Shown here: piece after piece, positions 44,001-57,474 of the stretch
Layout: every line of letters starts with the position of its first letter
Position numbering within the stretch: position 1 is the first letter of the stretch
From: Brachionus manjavacas
Taxonomy: Eukaryota; Rotifera; Eurotatoria; Ploima; Brachionidae
Assembly: GCA_019054805.1 (NCBI GenBank)
Contig: JAHQIY010000003.1
Coordinates: 7,006,001 to 7,070,000 of the forward strand
Length of the DNA: 64,000 bases
Direction of reading: 5' to 3'
Position numbers and translations under genes: made by a program
The notes under the pieces: generated by a model
Told to the model about the DNA's origin: nothing
Database searches by the model: none
Seen by the model: the letters and a program-made list of their open reading frames with translations, nothing else

Positions 44001-47000
44001 CAGCCAGGCTTGAGCTCATTGACCCTCAAAGAAGCTACTTTTGGTCAAGAGGAAAATTCATACAAGTCAGTAGATAACTTTAGATTTGATTGTTATGACA
44101 GAGACTTGGATTCGCAATTGGAAATAAGCCTTTCATCAGTTCAATACGTTTCTAGACATGATACCATGAGTGAAATAGAAGCGCCCAAGAAGTATAGCTT
44201 AAATGATTTGTTCAGACTTGTGTACCAAGATTCGACGAGCAGAAATTACAAGAGCGCTTTGTTGGCTTACACTAACAAGCTTGATTATGAGAAGTTGTTT
44301 AGACCAAATGAAACTTTGATTCGAATTGATGTGTCATGCTCGGACGGCGAATTCGAGACAGTGAGCAAGCTTATTGTTAAAGTGGAAGATGAAAATGACA
44401 ATGCACCAACATTTGCTAGCAAAGATTTGGTCATTAGCAAAGATGAATCGAATTTGTTGGAAAGTATAGTCAAAGTTGAAGCGTCGGACCAAGACTTGTC
44501 GGCTCAATATGGTAATCAATCGCTCAAGTACAAAATAAACAAATGTTCACCAGACAATTTTGATATTTTTATTGATGAACGTACCGGTGAAATAAGTTCC
44601 AAGCTGTTGCTCGAATTCGACACTGATGAGGTAAAATTTGTACTCACTTTTTTTTCCCTAATCAATTTTTTATTAACTAATATAAGAATAAATAGAAAAC
44701 ACATTTTTAAAAGAAAAATAATTGAGTATTTTTCATCTTATCTTATCTATTTCCAGAATTCTTTTGAAATATAATTTTTTTACTAAAATGAAGTGCTGAC
44801 TTATATATTTATTTTATCAGTACTGTCTACTGTAATTTTAATGGATTCTGGAAAAAAAAAGAGTAACAATAGTTTGTTATCTTATTTGTTTTGAATATTT
44901 TTATTTTCCTTTATTAAGTTTAAAAAAACCAACCATTTTGAATTTAAAAGTATATTTTAAAAAATAATTTTATTAAATTTTGGAAAAACATCTAAAAAAA
45001 TCAAAAATTATCCAATTTCTCCAAAAAAAGCGAGTTGACGTTTCTAAAAAATTTTCCTTAAATTCTTGCCAATTATAAATTTTCGCTTTAATTTTTTTAC
45101 CGAATATTGTTTAATAATTATTCAAACCGATAATCATTCTGTAAATTTTGACTTTTTTTTAAAATTTAAAAACAAAAGGAATTTAAATTACAGAAATTTT
45201 TTTTTTTTTTAAATCTTGTTGAATCATTTCCCCTGATCTAAAGAAATTTTTCTTTAACAATTAATAAATTTTAAATTTACTCAATAATAATACTAATATA
45301 TTAATTTTTAATTTACTCATTATTAAAGGTTATCAAAACCCGAACTCAAATATTCAACAACGAATTAGACTATGCTGAACAACTAGACTTTTTCAACAAG
45401 TTCAACCGAATCAAATGCGAAATAGTTGTCCAAGACTCGGGTCTCTATGGAGCTCCATCTAATTCATCTCTTTCAGATCGAATGAATTTGACCATCATGA
45501 TCAACAACATAAACGACAATCCACCTGACATACGCTTGGACAAACACAGCGACAATTTGATTGAGGTGAAAGAAGGTGAACAAACCCGAGGTGCGATCTT
45601 ACAAAAAATAAGCGTTTTTGACAGAGATGGTGCATCAGGTCTGGAGTGTATTTTCGGAACTGGTCTCAAGACCTCAGATCCATTTGAACTTCGAACTAGT
45701 TTAGACGCTCATGATCCACACATTACATGGTGCATCCTGAAAGTTCGTGATGACATGATTGTTGATTATGACATTGTGAAAAAATCTTACTACTTACTCG
45801 AGCTAGTAGTTACCGACACTATGCCAGCACCGGTCTATCCGAACCGTGGCGTTTCTCGGGCTCAAATCCGCATCCGAGTAATTCCTGTGAACAATAAACC
45901 ACCGAGGTTTGTCAACGGCAACGAGGAAACATTTAATGTACTCGACTCAATCCGACCCAATACCTTAATTGGCACTGTGTTGGCAACTGATATGGAAAAT
46001 CCGAATCCGGATCGAATTATATACAAATTTGACACATTTTTACCAAGAGGTTCCTATGACAAATTCGAACTTAGACAAAGCCAAAACTCGACTAGCTCAT
46101 ACTGGGGATCAGTGGGAATATTCACTACACAAAGACTTCTAGTCTCCGAGAGTCCATATATCCTGACCATAATCGCCTATGACGGACCCCTTGAACTTAA
46201 GGACACGCTCTCAAGCCGCAAAATAATCCGCATCAATGTTTTAAACAAAGGAAGCATGAGTGTATGGGTTAACGAAACAAATGGTCTACCAGTAGATTTC
46301 TACGCTGTGGATCTTGATGAAGAGCAGCCCGAAAATACACCTTTCCTAACTGTTAAGGCCAATATACCGGACACCAATCACAAAGATTTCCTAGATGCCA
46401 GTCAAGTCGCGTACTCAATTATTGAAGAAAACAACACCACCAATCCGTTTTACACAATCGATGCCAATAGTGGAGTCCTAAGAACTACAAGTGAGAGAAT
46501 AGACTTTGAAAAAATGGATCAACCTGACTTGGTCAAGCAAATAAGAAGTGTCAGAGTACGTGCCACTAGCTCCGATGGTTTGTTCGCATACACCACCCAT
46601 GTGTCAATAAACATAATTGACGTAAATGACAACAAGCCAAAATTTGAGCATTCAAATTACAAATTCTGTGTAGTGGAAAATTCCACCGAACAGGTCGTGT
46701 TTGGTACCGTGCGAGCTTTTGATGCTGACCATGGACCAAATGCAGTTGTTAAATACAGAGTTGTAGATGAGAACAAATTTGTTCAAATAGATGAAGTAAG
46801 CGGTGAATTAAAGACGTTGGATGGTGGCCGTATTGACCGGGAAATGAATGATTTTTTTAGCATCAAGGTCATAGCTTATGATGTAGATGAGCTTGAGGAT
46901 GAATTGGATCTTGATATATGTGTCTTGGACATAAATGATAATCAGCCTGTATTTGATTCAGAGACTTTGATTGAGCACCAAATCGATGAGAACTCGAATG

Positions 47001-50000
47001 AATTCAATTACTTGCTGAAAGCTACTGATTTGGACTTTTCCCATAATGGAACTGTCTATTTCTATTTTGACAACGAGTTAAACTCAAATGAAATAAGCCA
47101 AAAATTTAGAATTGAACCAATGTCTGGTCTGTTGGAACTTACATCTCCTCTTGACTACGAAACTAGACAAGACTACAATTTGATAGTGACCTGTTCGGAC
47201 AATGGCAATCCGTTTAAGCTCAAGACCAATTTAAAAATTAAAATAAAAGTCATCGATTTAAATGACAATGGTCCAGAGTTTAGTGTCGCAAACAGTGTTC
47301 GAGTGTATGTAAATGAGGCACTTAGACCTGACCAAACAGTTGCCAAACTGAATGTAACTGATAAGGATGTTACCACAAAATTCCGACAAACCAAACTACA
47401 AATTGTATCTGTTAAATATTTAAAGTCTTCAAACGAATACATCAACTTGGATACTTCGATGTTTGTCATTGATTCCCATGGTGAGATAAGTTTGCGAGAT
47501 GGACACAATTTGGACTATCAGAAATTCCGCGAATACTTAATTGAAGTCAAAGCGGTTGATTTGGATAGACCTGAGCTAGAGGATGTATTCAAATTGAGTG
47601 TGATTGTAGAGCCATCTAATGACAAAAAGCCCATTTTTGAGCATTTTGCCGGCGGATCACGACACACAACTCTGTATCGCAGGTCCCTAGCCGAGTCCAG
47701 AGACAACGAATATGTAATTGACATAGTCAAAGCAGTCGATCCCAACAACCATGGTGTTAGGTACTTTTTGGACTCAGTGGTCGAACTAGATGCCAATAAC
47801 AACACAAAATCGAATCCCAATGACTTGTTCAGCATTGGCTTAGAAGACGGAGCTGTTAAGACCAGAAAAATTCGCTCCTTCTACTCCGGAGATTCTTACG
47901 CTCTAAACATCAGAGCTGTATCCAAGCTAAACGAGAGTCTAAGCAGCAGCACAACTCTAGTTGTCAAAATAGACTCGAATTCCGACTCTCTTTTTGAAGA
48001 AAGAGTCATCCAAATACATCTAGATGAAAACTCGTCCGGAAACAAATTCCTAATCCAACTTAAGCCCAAAGATGCCAATCGAATTCTCAACTATAAGTTA
48101 AATAATGAATTTTCGTCACCTCAAGATTTGTACTCCAAATGGTTCGAAGTGAACATGTCAAGCGCAATTGTAAGGACGACAAGTGATGCGAGAATAGACG
48201 CAGAGCAAACCGATGAAGTTCTATTGAGTGTTGATGTGTTGGACGAAAAAGAAAATATTATTGAAAATCTAATTGTTAAAATAACAATAAATGACTTAAA
48301 TGATAACCCTCCAATATTCGACTCTGGCTACAATTATGAGCCGAACATTTTGGAAGACGATGAAACCACTGTTGCCATTGAACGCTTTGTCACAAAATTC
48401 AAAGCATTCGATCTGGACCGAACCACCAACAATTCCAACATAACTTATAACATAGACCAAGTAAGTGGTCTAAACTTGGATGCATTTAGACTCCAAGTTG
48501 ATCCAGAGAGTGGAGAGGTGAAAATCTACAAAACAAAAGGAACTAATTTGGATCGTGACTTGCCAACCGTTGGCTCGACAATTCGAATCCAAATTCGTGC
48601 TCAGAACACCTTTGACCCAGCTATTAGCACCAAAAAAGAAATTCAACTAACTTTGTTTGATTTGAATGACAATGCGCCCAATTTCTATGACAAGGCGGAT
48701 GTTGAGCTTACACTGTCCGAGGACGAGCCGATCGGCAGCAAATTTTATCAGATAAAAGCATTTGACATTGATGAAGGTGTCAATTCTCAATTGGCATTTG
48801 AATTGGTGCCCAAGTCTGGCATTGTTGAGATTGACTCGGAGGGTTTTTTCTATTTGGTTCGATCTCTGGACTACGAGTTGAACAAACAACTGGTGTTGAC
48901 TGTGGTCGTGATGGACAAATCATCAAGACCGCTAAGTGCGTCCAAAAAAGTTACAATCAATATTTTGAATGTAAATGACAATGAACCAAAATTTGAAAAC
49001 TTGCCCAGAGAGAACAGAGAGCAAAGGTGCAGCTTTTCGCTTGTGGAGAACGCGCCTAGCGAAAAGCTGTTCCGAATCGAAGCAAGCGATGCCGATTTTC
49101 CTCTAGATCCAATTTTTCACTTTAGTTTGTCTTCGCTGAAAACACTGGAGCACAAAACACGAACCCAAATCAAAGTCACAAACGATCTATTCAGAATTGA
49201 CCAAAAAACTGGCGACCTTTTCCTAATCGGTGATCTTGACCGCGAACAATTCGACAACTACATCCTTGAACTAAGCGTTCAAGATTCAGAAATAAATGGA
49301 GTTCGTTTGAAGTCAAGTGTTGAGTGTTTCATCAAGATTCTGGACGAGAATGACAACAGACCACACTTTTTGCCATCCATTCCAAGAGAGTACAAAATTT
49401 TGCCCATCGTTAACGAAAGAACCCTGATCGGATACTTTGCCGCATCCGATCCAGACCTCGGATCAAATGGAACTGTCACCTACAGTCTAAAAGACAATCA
49501 ACAAGCCTTGTTCGAAATAAACTCAGACTCCTATTTGTTCATTAACCTGAGAAAAATGACAGACAAAAATCACGACTTGCACGATTTGTATGAGTTGGAA
49601 ATACTGGCACAAGATCTTGGCACACCGCAACAATTGGACTCATCCTATTCCATAAGAGTCAAAATTGATCCAAATTACTATTCATTTGATCAACAAAATA
49701 CGGACCGTCTTGAAATAAAGACACCCGATTTTGTTGATTTGGACGAGAATTCGGAGCCTGGCACAAAAATGGGATATGCCCGAGTGCTGAATTCGTTTGA
49801 CTCTATAATCAGCGAGCCAAATTCTGGGTCCAAAAATCGACTAGTCAAACTCAAATTCAAACTATTGACTTGTAATGACACTTTTATGATCAATGAAAAT
49901 TCGGGACTGATTGAAGTCAAAGACTCGAGAAAGCTTGACCATGAGTCGTTCAAGGAGTTTGTTGTTACAGTAGAGGCCGTAGAGAGTCAAATCATGAGCT

Positions 50001-53000
50001 CATTTTCCAAAGTAAGAAGTGGCACGAGCAGCTTCATAGTCAAATTGAGAAATTTAAACGACAACCCGGTCATGTTTTCCGAACAAGCTTACCAAGTGGA
50101 CATGAAAGAAAACCAGAAAACAGTGCCTTTTGATCTTAATTTGCTTGTCAAATTGATTGATCCAGATTTGGACTCGGCCAAGGCCAAGGCACTCAACCAG
50201 CTAAACCCTATTGAGCTGACATTAAGCGGCCTGGACACGTCAAGTTTCAGACTCAGTCAAATAAGTCCAATGGTCTACAAAATTCAGTCATTCGACCACT
50301 TTGATTACGAAACTCAGCCAAAATACGAGTTTGTAATTAACGCTTGGGACGGTGTTTTCAAGTCAAGTGCCAAAGTGGTCGTGAACATTGTGGACGAGAA
50401 CGACAATCGTCCACTATTCGACAGAGACCAATACGAGTTTCGAATTGACGAAAATTCACCGATGAACACCAAAGTTGGAATTGTGCGGGCCAGAGATTTG
50501 GACAAGAGCGAACAGCACAATCAAATAGTCTACAAGATAACAAATAGTCACGAGAACATATTCACCATAAATGAGAATTCTGGACTGATTAGTGTGAGGG
50601 ACTCGTTTAAATTGGATCGCGAGAGAGCCGAATCATTTAATCTAACTATTCTGGCCTATAACCCTGGCAAACCGGAGTTTTTCCATACGACCATGGTTAC
50701 CATTTGGCTAAATGATCTGAACGATGAGAGTCCGCGCTTTGACGAGCCTGTTCAGCGGGTTAATGTGCGAGAAAAATTGACCATTTTGCCAAAATACTTG
50801 GCCAGAGTGCACGCACTCGACAACGACTTGGGTCCAAATGGCACTGTCCACTACTTTATAAGATCTATTAATGATAGGATGTTTGAGTTGAATTCGGACT
50901 CGAATGAGAATATGACAGCGTTTTACATTGACAAAAATTCCGGGGCTTTGTTTCTGAATTTTTATCTGGATGCCGATTTGGCAAGTGTGGAAAAGTCCTA
51001 TGAAATTTTGGTGACTGCTCGAGACATGGGCGGAAATAGCGACGATTGTTTGGTGTTTGTCAATTTGATAGACATAAATGACCAAGCTCCACTGGTGACC
51101 AGTCCAATGCTGAATGAGTTCATTTTTATGGAAAATTCTCCACTGGACATGCTTCTCTTTGAAGTCAAAGCCTACGATCCTGACTACAGACAATCGGTGA
51201 TTCGCTACTCGCTCGACAAAGACCCTTTGAATGAATGGAGAAATTTCCAAATCGATCCAGTTACTGGACATGTTTATTCGCTTGTTAACTTCGATTATGA
51301 GACCAAGAATGAGTTTAATTTGAGGATTTTGTGCACCGATAGTGGAATAATGATCAATGAGGAAACTGAGAGCAACAATAAAATTGTCAATGATTTGGAA
51401 CGATCTATTAAATATGAACTGACCACTGAATATAAAGTCAAAGTTATGGTGATCGATTTGGATGACAATGAGCCAGAATTCAATTACAACCAGACACTAA
51501 AGGTATTTTGCTTAAAGCATAATTTTTTCATTTAACCGTAGAATTTTTAAACCAGACAAAAATCTTCAATTATTTTATAAACAAAAATATTTAAGAAAGT
51601 TTTAGGAGCATTCCTCTGATTTGTTGCAAAATGGTTTAAACTTTACCATCGCTCAAAAAAGGCACAAGAATTGTATTTTTAAAAGTTTTCTTTTTCAAAA
51701 TTTAGAAAAACGGAACAAAAATTACATTAATATTATTTTCCTAATTTTTTTTTTAAAAAGATTTTGTTTCAAATTAAGAAAAAATTAGAATTGATGCTTG
51801 AAAAAAAAATTTTTTTTTCTCAAAAATTTAAAACATATCTTAATTTTTTAGTTGATTGATATTTTATAAATTTTAAAATTTTGAATCAATCTAAAATAAA
51901 GCTGGAAGCTAAGATTGATAGGTTAAGTATAGATTTAATTAACAAATTAATTTAATTCAAAATTTCTATTCAGATTTCTTTTATATAAAGTTTAAAATCA
52001 TGTTTGATTGAAAACAATAATTATCTTCAAATATTGCTACTTTTTTTAATTTTTCTAGGCAAATATACAAATTCGTTTACTTTTTTGCTTAAATGTTAAA
52101 TTTAATTAAAGGAATTTGGTTTTTAATAGAGCTATAATAATTTTATTAAAAAATGAGGATTCGTTAAGTTTTCTGGAATACTTAAAAATACTTATTTGGC
52201 TAAATTAATTTCAATTTTAAATTAAATTATTAAAAGGTGAACGTAAGTGAAAATTTGGATATTGGATCATTGGTGACTGTTTTACCGTTAGCATTCGATC
52301 GGGACAGTTTGCCTGAAAATAATCAAATTAAATATTTTATAATTGAGGGCCAAGCAGATGGAAAATTTTCACTAAATGAAACAACTGGTGAAATTTATTT
52401 GATGGATGAACTGGAACGAAAAGAGAGAGATATTTATGAGTTGACAATCCAAGCAACCAGCAGAGACCGAATTGATCCCAATGTTCACTTGGACAAAAAA
52501 TCTCTCCTCATGGTTCAATTATTTGTCGTCAAGGACAAACTATTCATCGAATTCGACGAACAAGAATATTACCTCAGTGTTCAATTAGGGGATTCTGACA
52601 AAAACTTGAATACAACCGAAAAACGAATGTATAAATTCGAGGATTTAAGAAGTCAACAGTCAACCCAACTATCGATGGACATGGACGCTTTCCGCAAGTC
52701 GGCAATTTTTTACGCCAAATCTCATTTAATTAAAAGGAAAATAAAACGAGTGGTCAAATTTAGGATAGAAATGCTGCAGATAATTCGCAATAATGAAAAA
52801 ATTTTGACCAAATTACCAAACCACTTGGTGTCCCATTCGAACCACAGTCAGATTCAGCAAATGCTTGAATCAAATTTTGATCCAAAGCTGTTCATTATTG
52901 ACGAAATGAACGGAAAAGTCTACATCAACAAAGAATTAGCTCAGAAAGAAAATTACCAAATTGGAGATCGGTTTGTGCTCACATTGTCAGCTTGGTCGCC

Positions 53001-53854
53001 AAGTCAATACTCGGATGAAACAGAAAACACAATAACTCAGCTCACTGTTAGATTGACTGACAAAGATTACAGCTTTATAATGCCTTTAAAGAGCCATAAT
53101 TTACAGGACATCATGTTCCACTCACTCAATCCACTTAGACCCAAGTACATACCCAGGATCTTGCAGGCTGATGGTGTTAAAGTTGCCATTCAAGATCTGC
53201 TAGCTATTAAGTCAAGTGATTTTGATTCCACAAAATATAGCCTAGTAATTCAAGTCGAAGCCAAACAAGAGCAAAAGACTTTAGATTTGGAATTGTTTTT
53301 GAAAATATGGAAAAACTATTCGCCATCAAGAGCATTCATGAACGAGTTTGACCATGGTTTTATTGACCCAAGACCGCTGCGAAATAGAGCTGATGATACT
53401 GATATTTTCAGCATTTACAAACCATTCTATTCAAGCTGGCTGTTCTGGTTACTTTTCTTTATCGGATGCTTACTTGTTATAATTCTCGTATTTTTCGTAT
53501 TCTGTTTGCGTCAAAATCACAAGCAGCAAAAAATATCGTAAGTTTTTGTGGCAGAATTTTTTTAAAGATAGAGAGTAATTTTATAATTTTAGAAAAAAAC
53601 CGGGAATTATAATAGAATACCCGCCAGGAGTAAATCCGATCTATAACGATGGAGTATTGTCATTGAACAAGTGAGTTTAAATAGAATTCAATTTTAGGGC
53701 AATTAATTTTTTTTTCAGGAACACTAGGCCAAGCTCGGTTAAGCGAAAAATTGTGCCTGTACAAATTGGTAATTCACCTGCTACAATAACGAGTGATGAT
53801 GGATATGAAGAGAAAGAGTTTAAAATTGATTTTGACGATGAAGAAGAAGTGTAA
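38070..53854 (+). CDS. Giant non-classical cadherin (Fat/Dachsous/CDH23-like), 4749 aa, five exons
   Basis: Exons: 38070-44630, 45329-51502, 52237-53537, 53593-53670, 53719-53854, all GT-AG and in phase. Signal peptide at residues 1-24. The ectodomain is a chain of about 34-37 cadherin repeats, recognised by 'LDYE' strand motifs and 'DxNDN.P' calcium linkers (for example 'EDENDNAP', 'IDVNDNKP', 'LNDLNDNPP'). Many linkers in the first half are degenerate ('VIESESAAFG', 'SIRKLIKRS'), implying calcium-poor, flexible joints. A membrane-proximal region without clear repeats leads to one transmembrane helix ('WLFWLLFFIGCLLVIILVF', about 4645-4668). The cytoplasmic tail is only about 80 aa, contains 'YPPGVNPIYND' and ends in acidic 'DFDDEEEV'. 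No EGF or laminin-G domain and no catenin-binding tail is seen, so it is neither classical nor standard Fat. Likely a cell-surface adhesion protein. Codons are noticeably GC-richer than the flanks. Confidence 0.92.
44631..45328 (+). other. Cadherin intron 1
   Basis: 698-bp A/T-rich intron with donor 'GAG|GTAAAA' and acceptor 'TTAAAG|GTTATC'; phase 0. It separates two cadherin-repeat segments. No repeat or gene seen. Confidence 0.85.
51503..52236 (+). other. Cadherin intron 2
   Basis: 734-bp A/T-rich intron with donor 'AAG|GTATTT' and acceptor 'TAAAAG|GTGAAC'; phase 0. Frame continuity gives 'NYNQTLKVNVSENLDIG' across the junction, a normal start of a cadherin repeat. Nothing else seen inside. 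Confidence 0.85.
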
Positions 53855-54495
53855 TTTCTTTATAACAAATGCTTATCGATGTGTTATTTATTTTGTATGA
53901 CGACCGGTGATTTTTATTAATTATTTTTTAGCGATTTAAATTTTAAAAATTAATTTTTTTTAAACAATTTTTTTATTTATTTTACTTATGCGCTTTACTT
54001 ATTTATCAAATCGTTTAATTTTAATTTAACTATTTCCAATTTTAGCTATTTTTTTAAGTTTTAAAATATTCAATATTATTTTTGTGACGAATGCGATTGT
54101 CTGTACTATGTGTTTTATTTGTACTATTTTTCATAAAATATAAAATTAATGAGAATTAAATAAAATTTTAAATTCAATTTTTAATGCTTTAAATTTTTTA
54201 AAATTTTCTTTATTACTTTATCTTTTCTATGATTAGAAATCAAGAATTATCAAAAATTTTAAATTTAAGAATAATGAAAAAAATGTGATAGAGCTTGAAA
54301 AACTAATTTAAAAACTTTGAGGACTGAGAGAGAATGCTGGTATTGAGCTATATTTATACAAAATGAATTAAATTTAATTAAAGGAATTTTAAATTTTATA
54401 ATTGATATGAATTAGCAGTTTCAACGAAATTGATTTTTTTTGACAAAAAACTAATGAGAATGTTTTTATGATTTTTTTTAATTTACAATAGTGCT

Positions 54496-54706
54496 ACCAC
54501 GTGTATTTACCAAATTTTACGAAAATATGGTAAATTAGCCTTGATAAATTTTTCTTTTAAACCAAAATTTAAGTAAAAACAAAAATCTCCAAAGAAAAAA
54601 TCGAATTTATTATTTATTTTTTTAAATACTAAATTTTGATCGCTTAGAAAAATTTAAAAAGGTTAATTTTCCATATTTTACGTAAAATTTGGTATATACA
54701 TGTAAA
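54496..54706. mobile_element. MITE with about 40-bp imperfect TIRs
   Basis: 'TTACCAAATTTTACGAAAAT' (54507) and the complement of 'CATATTTTACGTAAAATTTG' (54672) extend into arms of about 40-45 bp with a few mismatches. The interior is about 115 bp and non-coding. Similar TTTACG/CGTAAA vocabulary near 4500-4690 and 16280-16350 may mark distant relatives. Confidence 0.55.
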
Positions 54707-55304
54707 ATATAGTAATGGTAGAACCATTGTTAGCTTATTTTCTAGATCTAATTCATAAATTTAAATTAAAAAAAAATTTAAAGATTTATTTTAGTTTTTT
54801 TTTAAGTTGCACTTTTTTATTCATTTTCAACTCTCTTGCTATTACTCTTTTTAACCTAACCCTTTATGATACTTTTTTTGCTTATTGCTTTTTATAAAAA
54901 TAAAAAAATAATAATCTAACAGTAAAAATTTTTTACTAAGCGATTGGAGTCGGTTGTAAACACTTTTTTCCATATCTGATCTATTTAGCTTTGAAAATGA
55001 AGACATTAGTGGAGACAAGTTGTCTTTCAAGATTGGTAAAATTTCAAAGCCGACTAAAATTTTTAGATAAAATAGTAAGCAAAAATTTTTAATTGTTAGA
55101 TTATTATTTTTTATGAGATTAAAATTGATCTTAAAGCTATTCACTTAAATTGTAAATATTTTTTTAATTTAAGTTTGATACTATCAAGAGTCTAATAATT
55201 CTGTTAACAAACCCAAGTGTGATGATCTAAAAAAAAAACGAGGGCTAAATTGACTTAAATTTTATGTCAACTTTTTTATTTATTTAAAAAGTTAAGCATT
55301 TTAA

Positions 55305-55885
55305 CACTAGAAGTACCAAAACGAATCAAAATGACTTGTTTTAATGGAATCTGATAGATAAAAATGGATAATAATTTATTATTTGGATAAATCTATTCAA
55401 AGCTTAATTTTATTTGAGGAAAAATAAAAATTTGGCTAAAAAAAAGTATCTTGCAAAAATTTTATCTTCTAATGAATTCATTCCTTTTTGAACCAATTTT
55501 TCGTCTTTCATGTAAAATACGCAAACTATGATTTTTGCATTTTTTAAATTTGCTTATCTTCGTTTAAGTATTAGGATTTGAGTCAGTTTTTTAAAGATTT
55601 GTATGCTTTTTATAAATATTAAATGACTCATCCATTGATTTTGTAGATAAATTCAAAATTCTAATTAAAAAACGAGTCAAAATGACTCTTTTTAGTGCTT
55701 CTAGAAGTATATACTTGATTTTGTACAAAGGAAGTATTTTTTTTATACTAATTTAGTTAATTTAGAAAGTTATTCTAATTTTTATGCTGAGAAAAAAAAA
55801 ATTTGCTCAAATAGCAAAAATTGACTTAGATTTTAGCGGCCAAAAATCGAAAAAGAGTCATTTTGACTCGTTGGTGCTTCTAGTG
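55305..55885. mobile_element. piggyBac-like MITE with TTAA target duplication
   Basis: 581 bp between TTAA at 55301-55304 and TTAA at 55886-55889. Ends 'CACTAGAAGTACC' and 'GGTGCTTCTAGTG' are inverted repeats, followed inward by a second matching word 'TCAAAATGACT' on the left and 'AGTCATTTTGACT' on the right. An internal repeat of the same words lies at about 55672-55706. The TTAA duplication and CNNTAGAA-type ends are the signature of the piggyBac superfamily. No transposase frame. A solo end is at about 37521-37536. Confidence 0.75.
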
Positions 55886-57474
55886 TTAAAGAGTTTACGA
55901 TTGTTTTAAAAAGTAAGAAATGTTTTTCAGCAAAAAGTGTGCTAATTATGCTGAAAAGTTTTGATGGTATTGTTGGCGGCTTAATGAACTGGTCAGTTCG
56001 TAGCTAACATTACACTTCTTAGTTATTATTCCCTAGTTATTATTTATATTTTATTAATTACTAAAGTTGGTGGCTTGAAGATATTATACTTAAGTATGTT
56101 TATAAGCAAATGCTAAAAGAGGATTTTTTGGGTGTGGTTCTTGGTTGATGAACAAGTGTTTATGGCAAAATACTGTTGTTTAAGATTGTAAACTTCACAC
56201 TTTCTTTTATTAAAATGGCTAATAATAAGCTAGTTAGCCTACAACAGTATGTTTGTCAAGTTTACCCGATAACTCTTTTATTTTATAAGCACCTCTTGGG
56301 TGTTTAAAATGGAATTTTCATTAAAATTATTTCAGCAAAATATCTAGCTTCGTTTTTTATTGCTTTCTTTCTAATTCTTATTTATTTTTTTGAGTTCTAA
56401 AATATTCAAATTTTTTTTATATGTGTCATACAAATGAAAAAAAATTCCTTTATTTTTTTTTAATCTAATAAATTTAGTTTGACTTTAGTTAATTAATTTT
56501 GAAGCTCTTCAATAAGTTATAGTTTAATACTGAGGGTTAATTCTCCAATTTAAACTAATTCTTTAAGTATCTTTGCATTTTTTAACGAAATCTTCTTGTC
56601 AATTTAAATAGAAGCTATTTTTATTTTGCTTTTCTCGTTCAATTTTTTAAGTGTGCTTTTATTTATAAAATATAATTTGAACAAATATTTCAATTTAATA
56701 ATTGTATAATGTGAAAAAAAATTGATAATTTTAGACTTTTGAAAGACTAAAAGTAATTATGTTTTAAAGTTATAATGAAGAAATTATTGACTAATTTATG
56801 ATTATCCAATAAAGGCAATCTTAGGTAATTTCATTAAATTCTGTTGTTAGTCAATTTATTGAAAATATATTTCTGATTAAATTAAGGTCCTAATTATTTA
56901 AAATTTTTTATGTTTTTAATAATTTATTCAATTTAAATATTTTTAATAAAAAAATTAAAAGTTTTTCCAAAAATTCCTGTCATGTATAATTTAAGATAAG
57001 AATTCGTGAATTTTTTGTTTTCAATTAATGCAGTTCAATTTTGTAAAACTTAAATGAAATTTAGAATGTCAAAAGTTCGATAAAATGGCCCTTATTTTTA
57101 AATTGATACTTAGACATCATTTTATTTCATAAGAAATTTTTTTTCAAATAACGAAATATCCATCTTTGGAACAATGTTTTTCTCTTTTGTAATTTTCTTC
57201 AAGTTATTTTTTATTTATAAAAAATACTTGATATTGTTGCTGCTTGATTAAATTTTCTTAATATTCTTATTCCATTTTATGATTTACCGTTATTTTATAT
57301 CTATTAGTTCGCTCTTTCATTAAAATAAAACAATTAGATATCAGAAAATTATATTAAAAATGTACCACAATCTTTATTTTACATTGAATTAAAATTTCAA
57401 AACATAAAAACTGTAAAGAAAAATTTACAAATAACAAATTTACCAATAATTACTTCGAATAAAGTCGACTTTAA

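Larger units (their letters stand above)
53855..57474. other. Intergenic with two MITEs
   Basis: Between the cadherin 3' end and the 3' end of the minus-strand PIP-box gene. Contains elements at 54496-54706 and 55305-55885. 'AATTAAATAAAA' near 54155 could be the cadherin poly(A) signal. No credible gene; frames at 54715 (plus) and 54851 (minus) are A/T-driven. Confidence 0.5.

Noticed and set aside
50708..51271. 187-aa minus-strand frame inside the cadherin exon, plus many others on that strand
   Set aside because: Shadows of the strongly coding plus strand; no independent domain evidence.
38070..53854. Naming the cadherin Fat
   Set aside because: No EGF or laminin-G domain and only a short tail are encoded, so a Fat name is not supported by what is visible.
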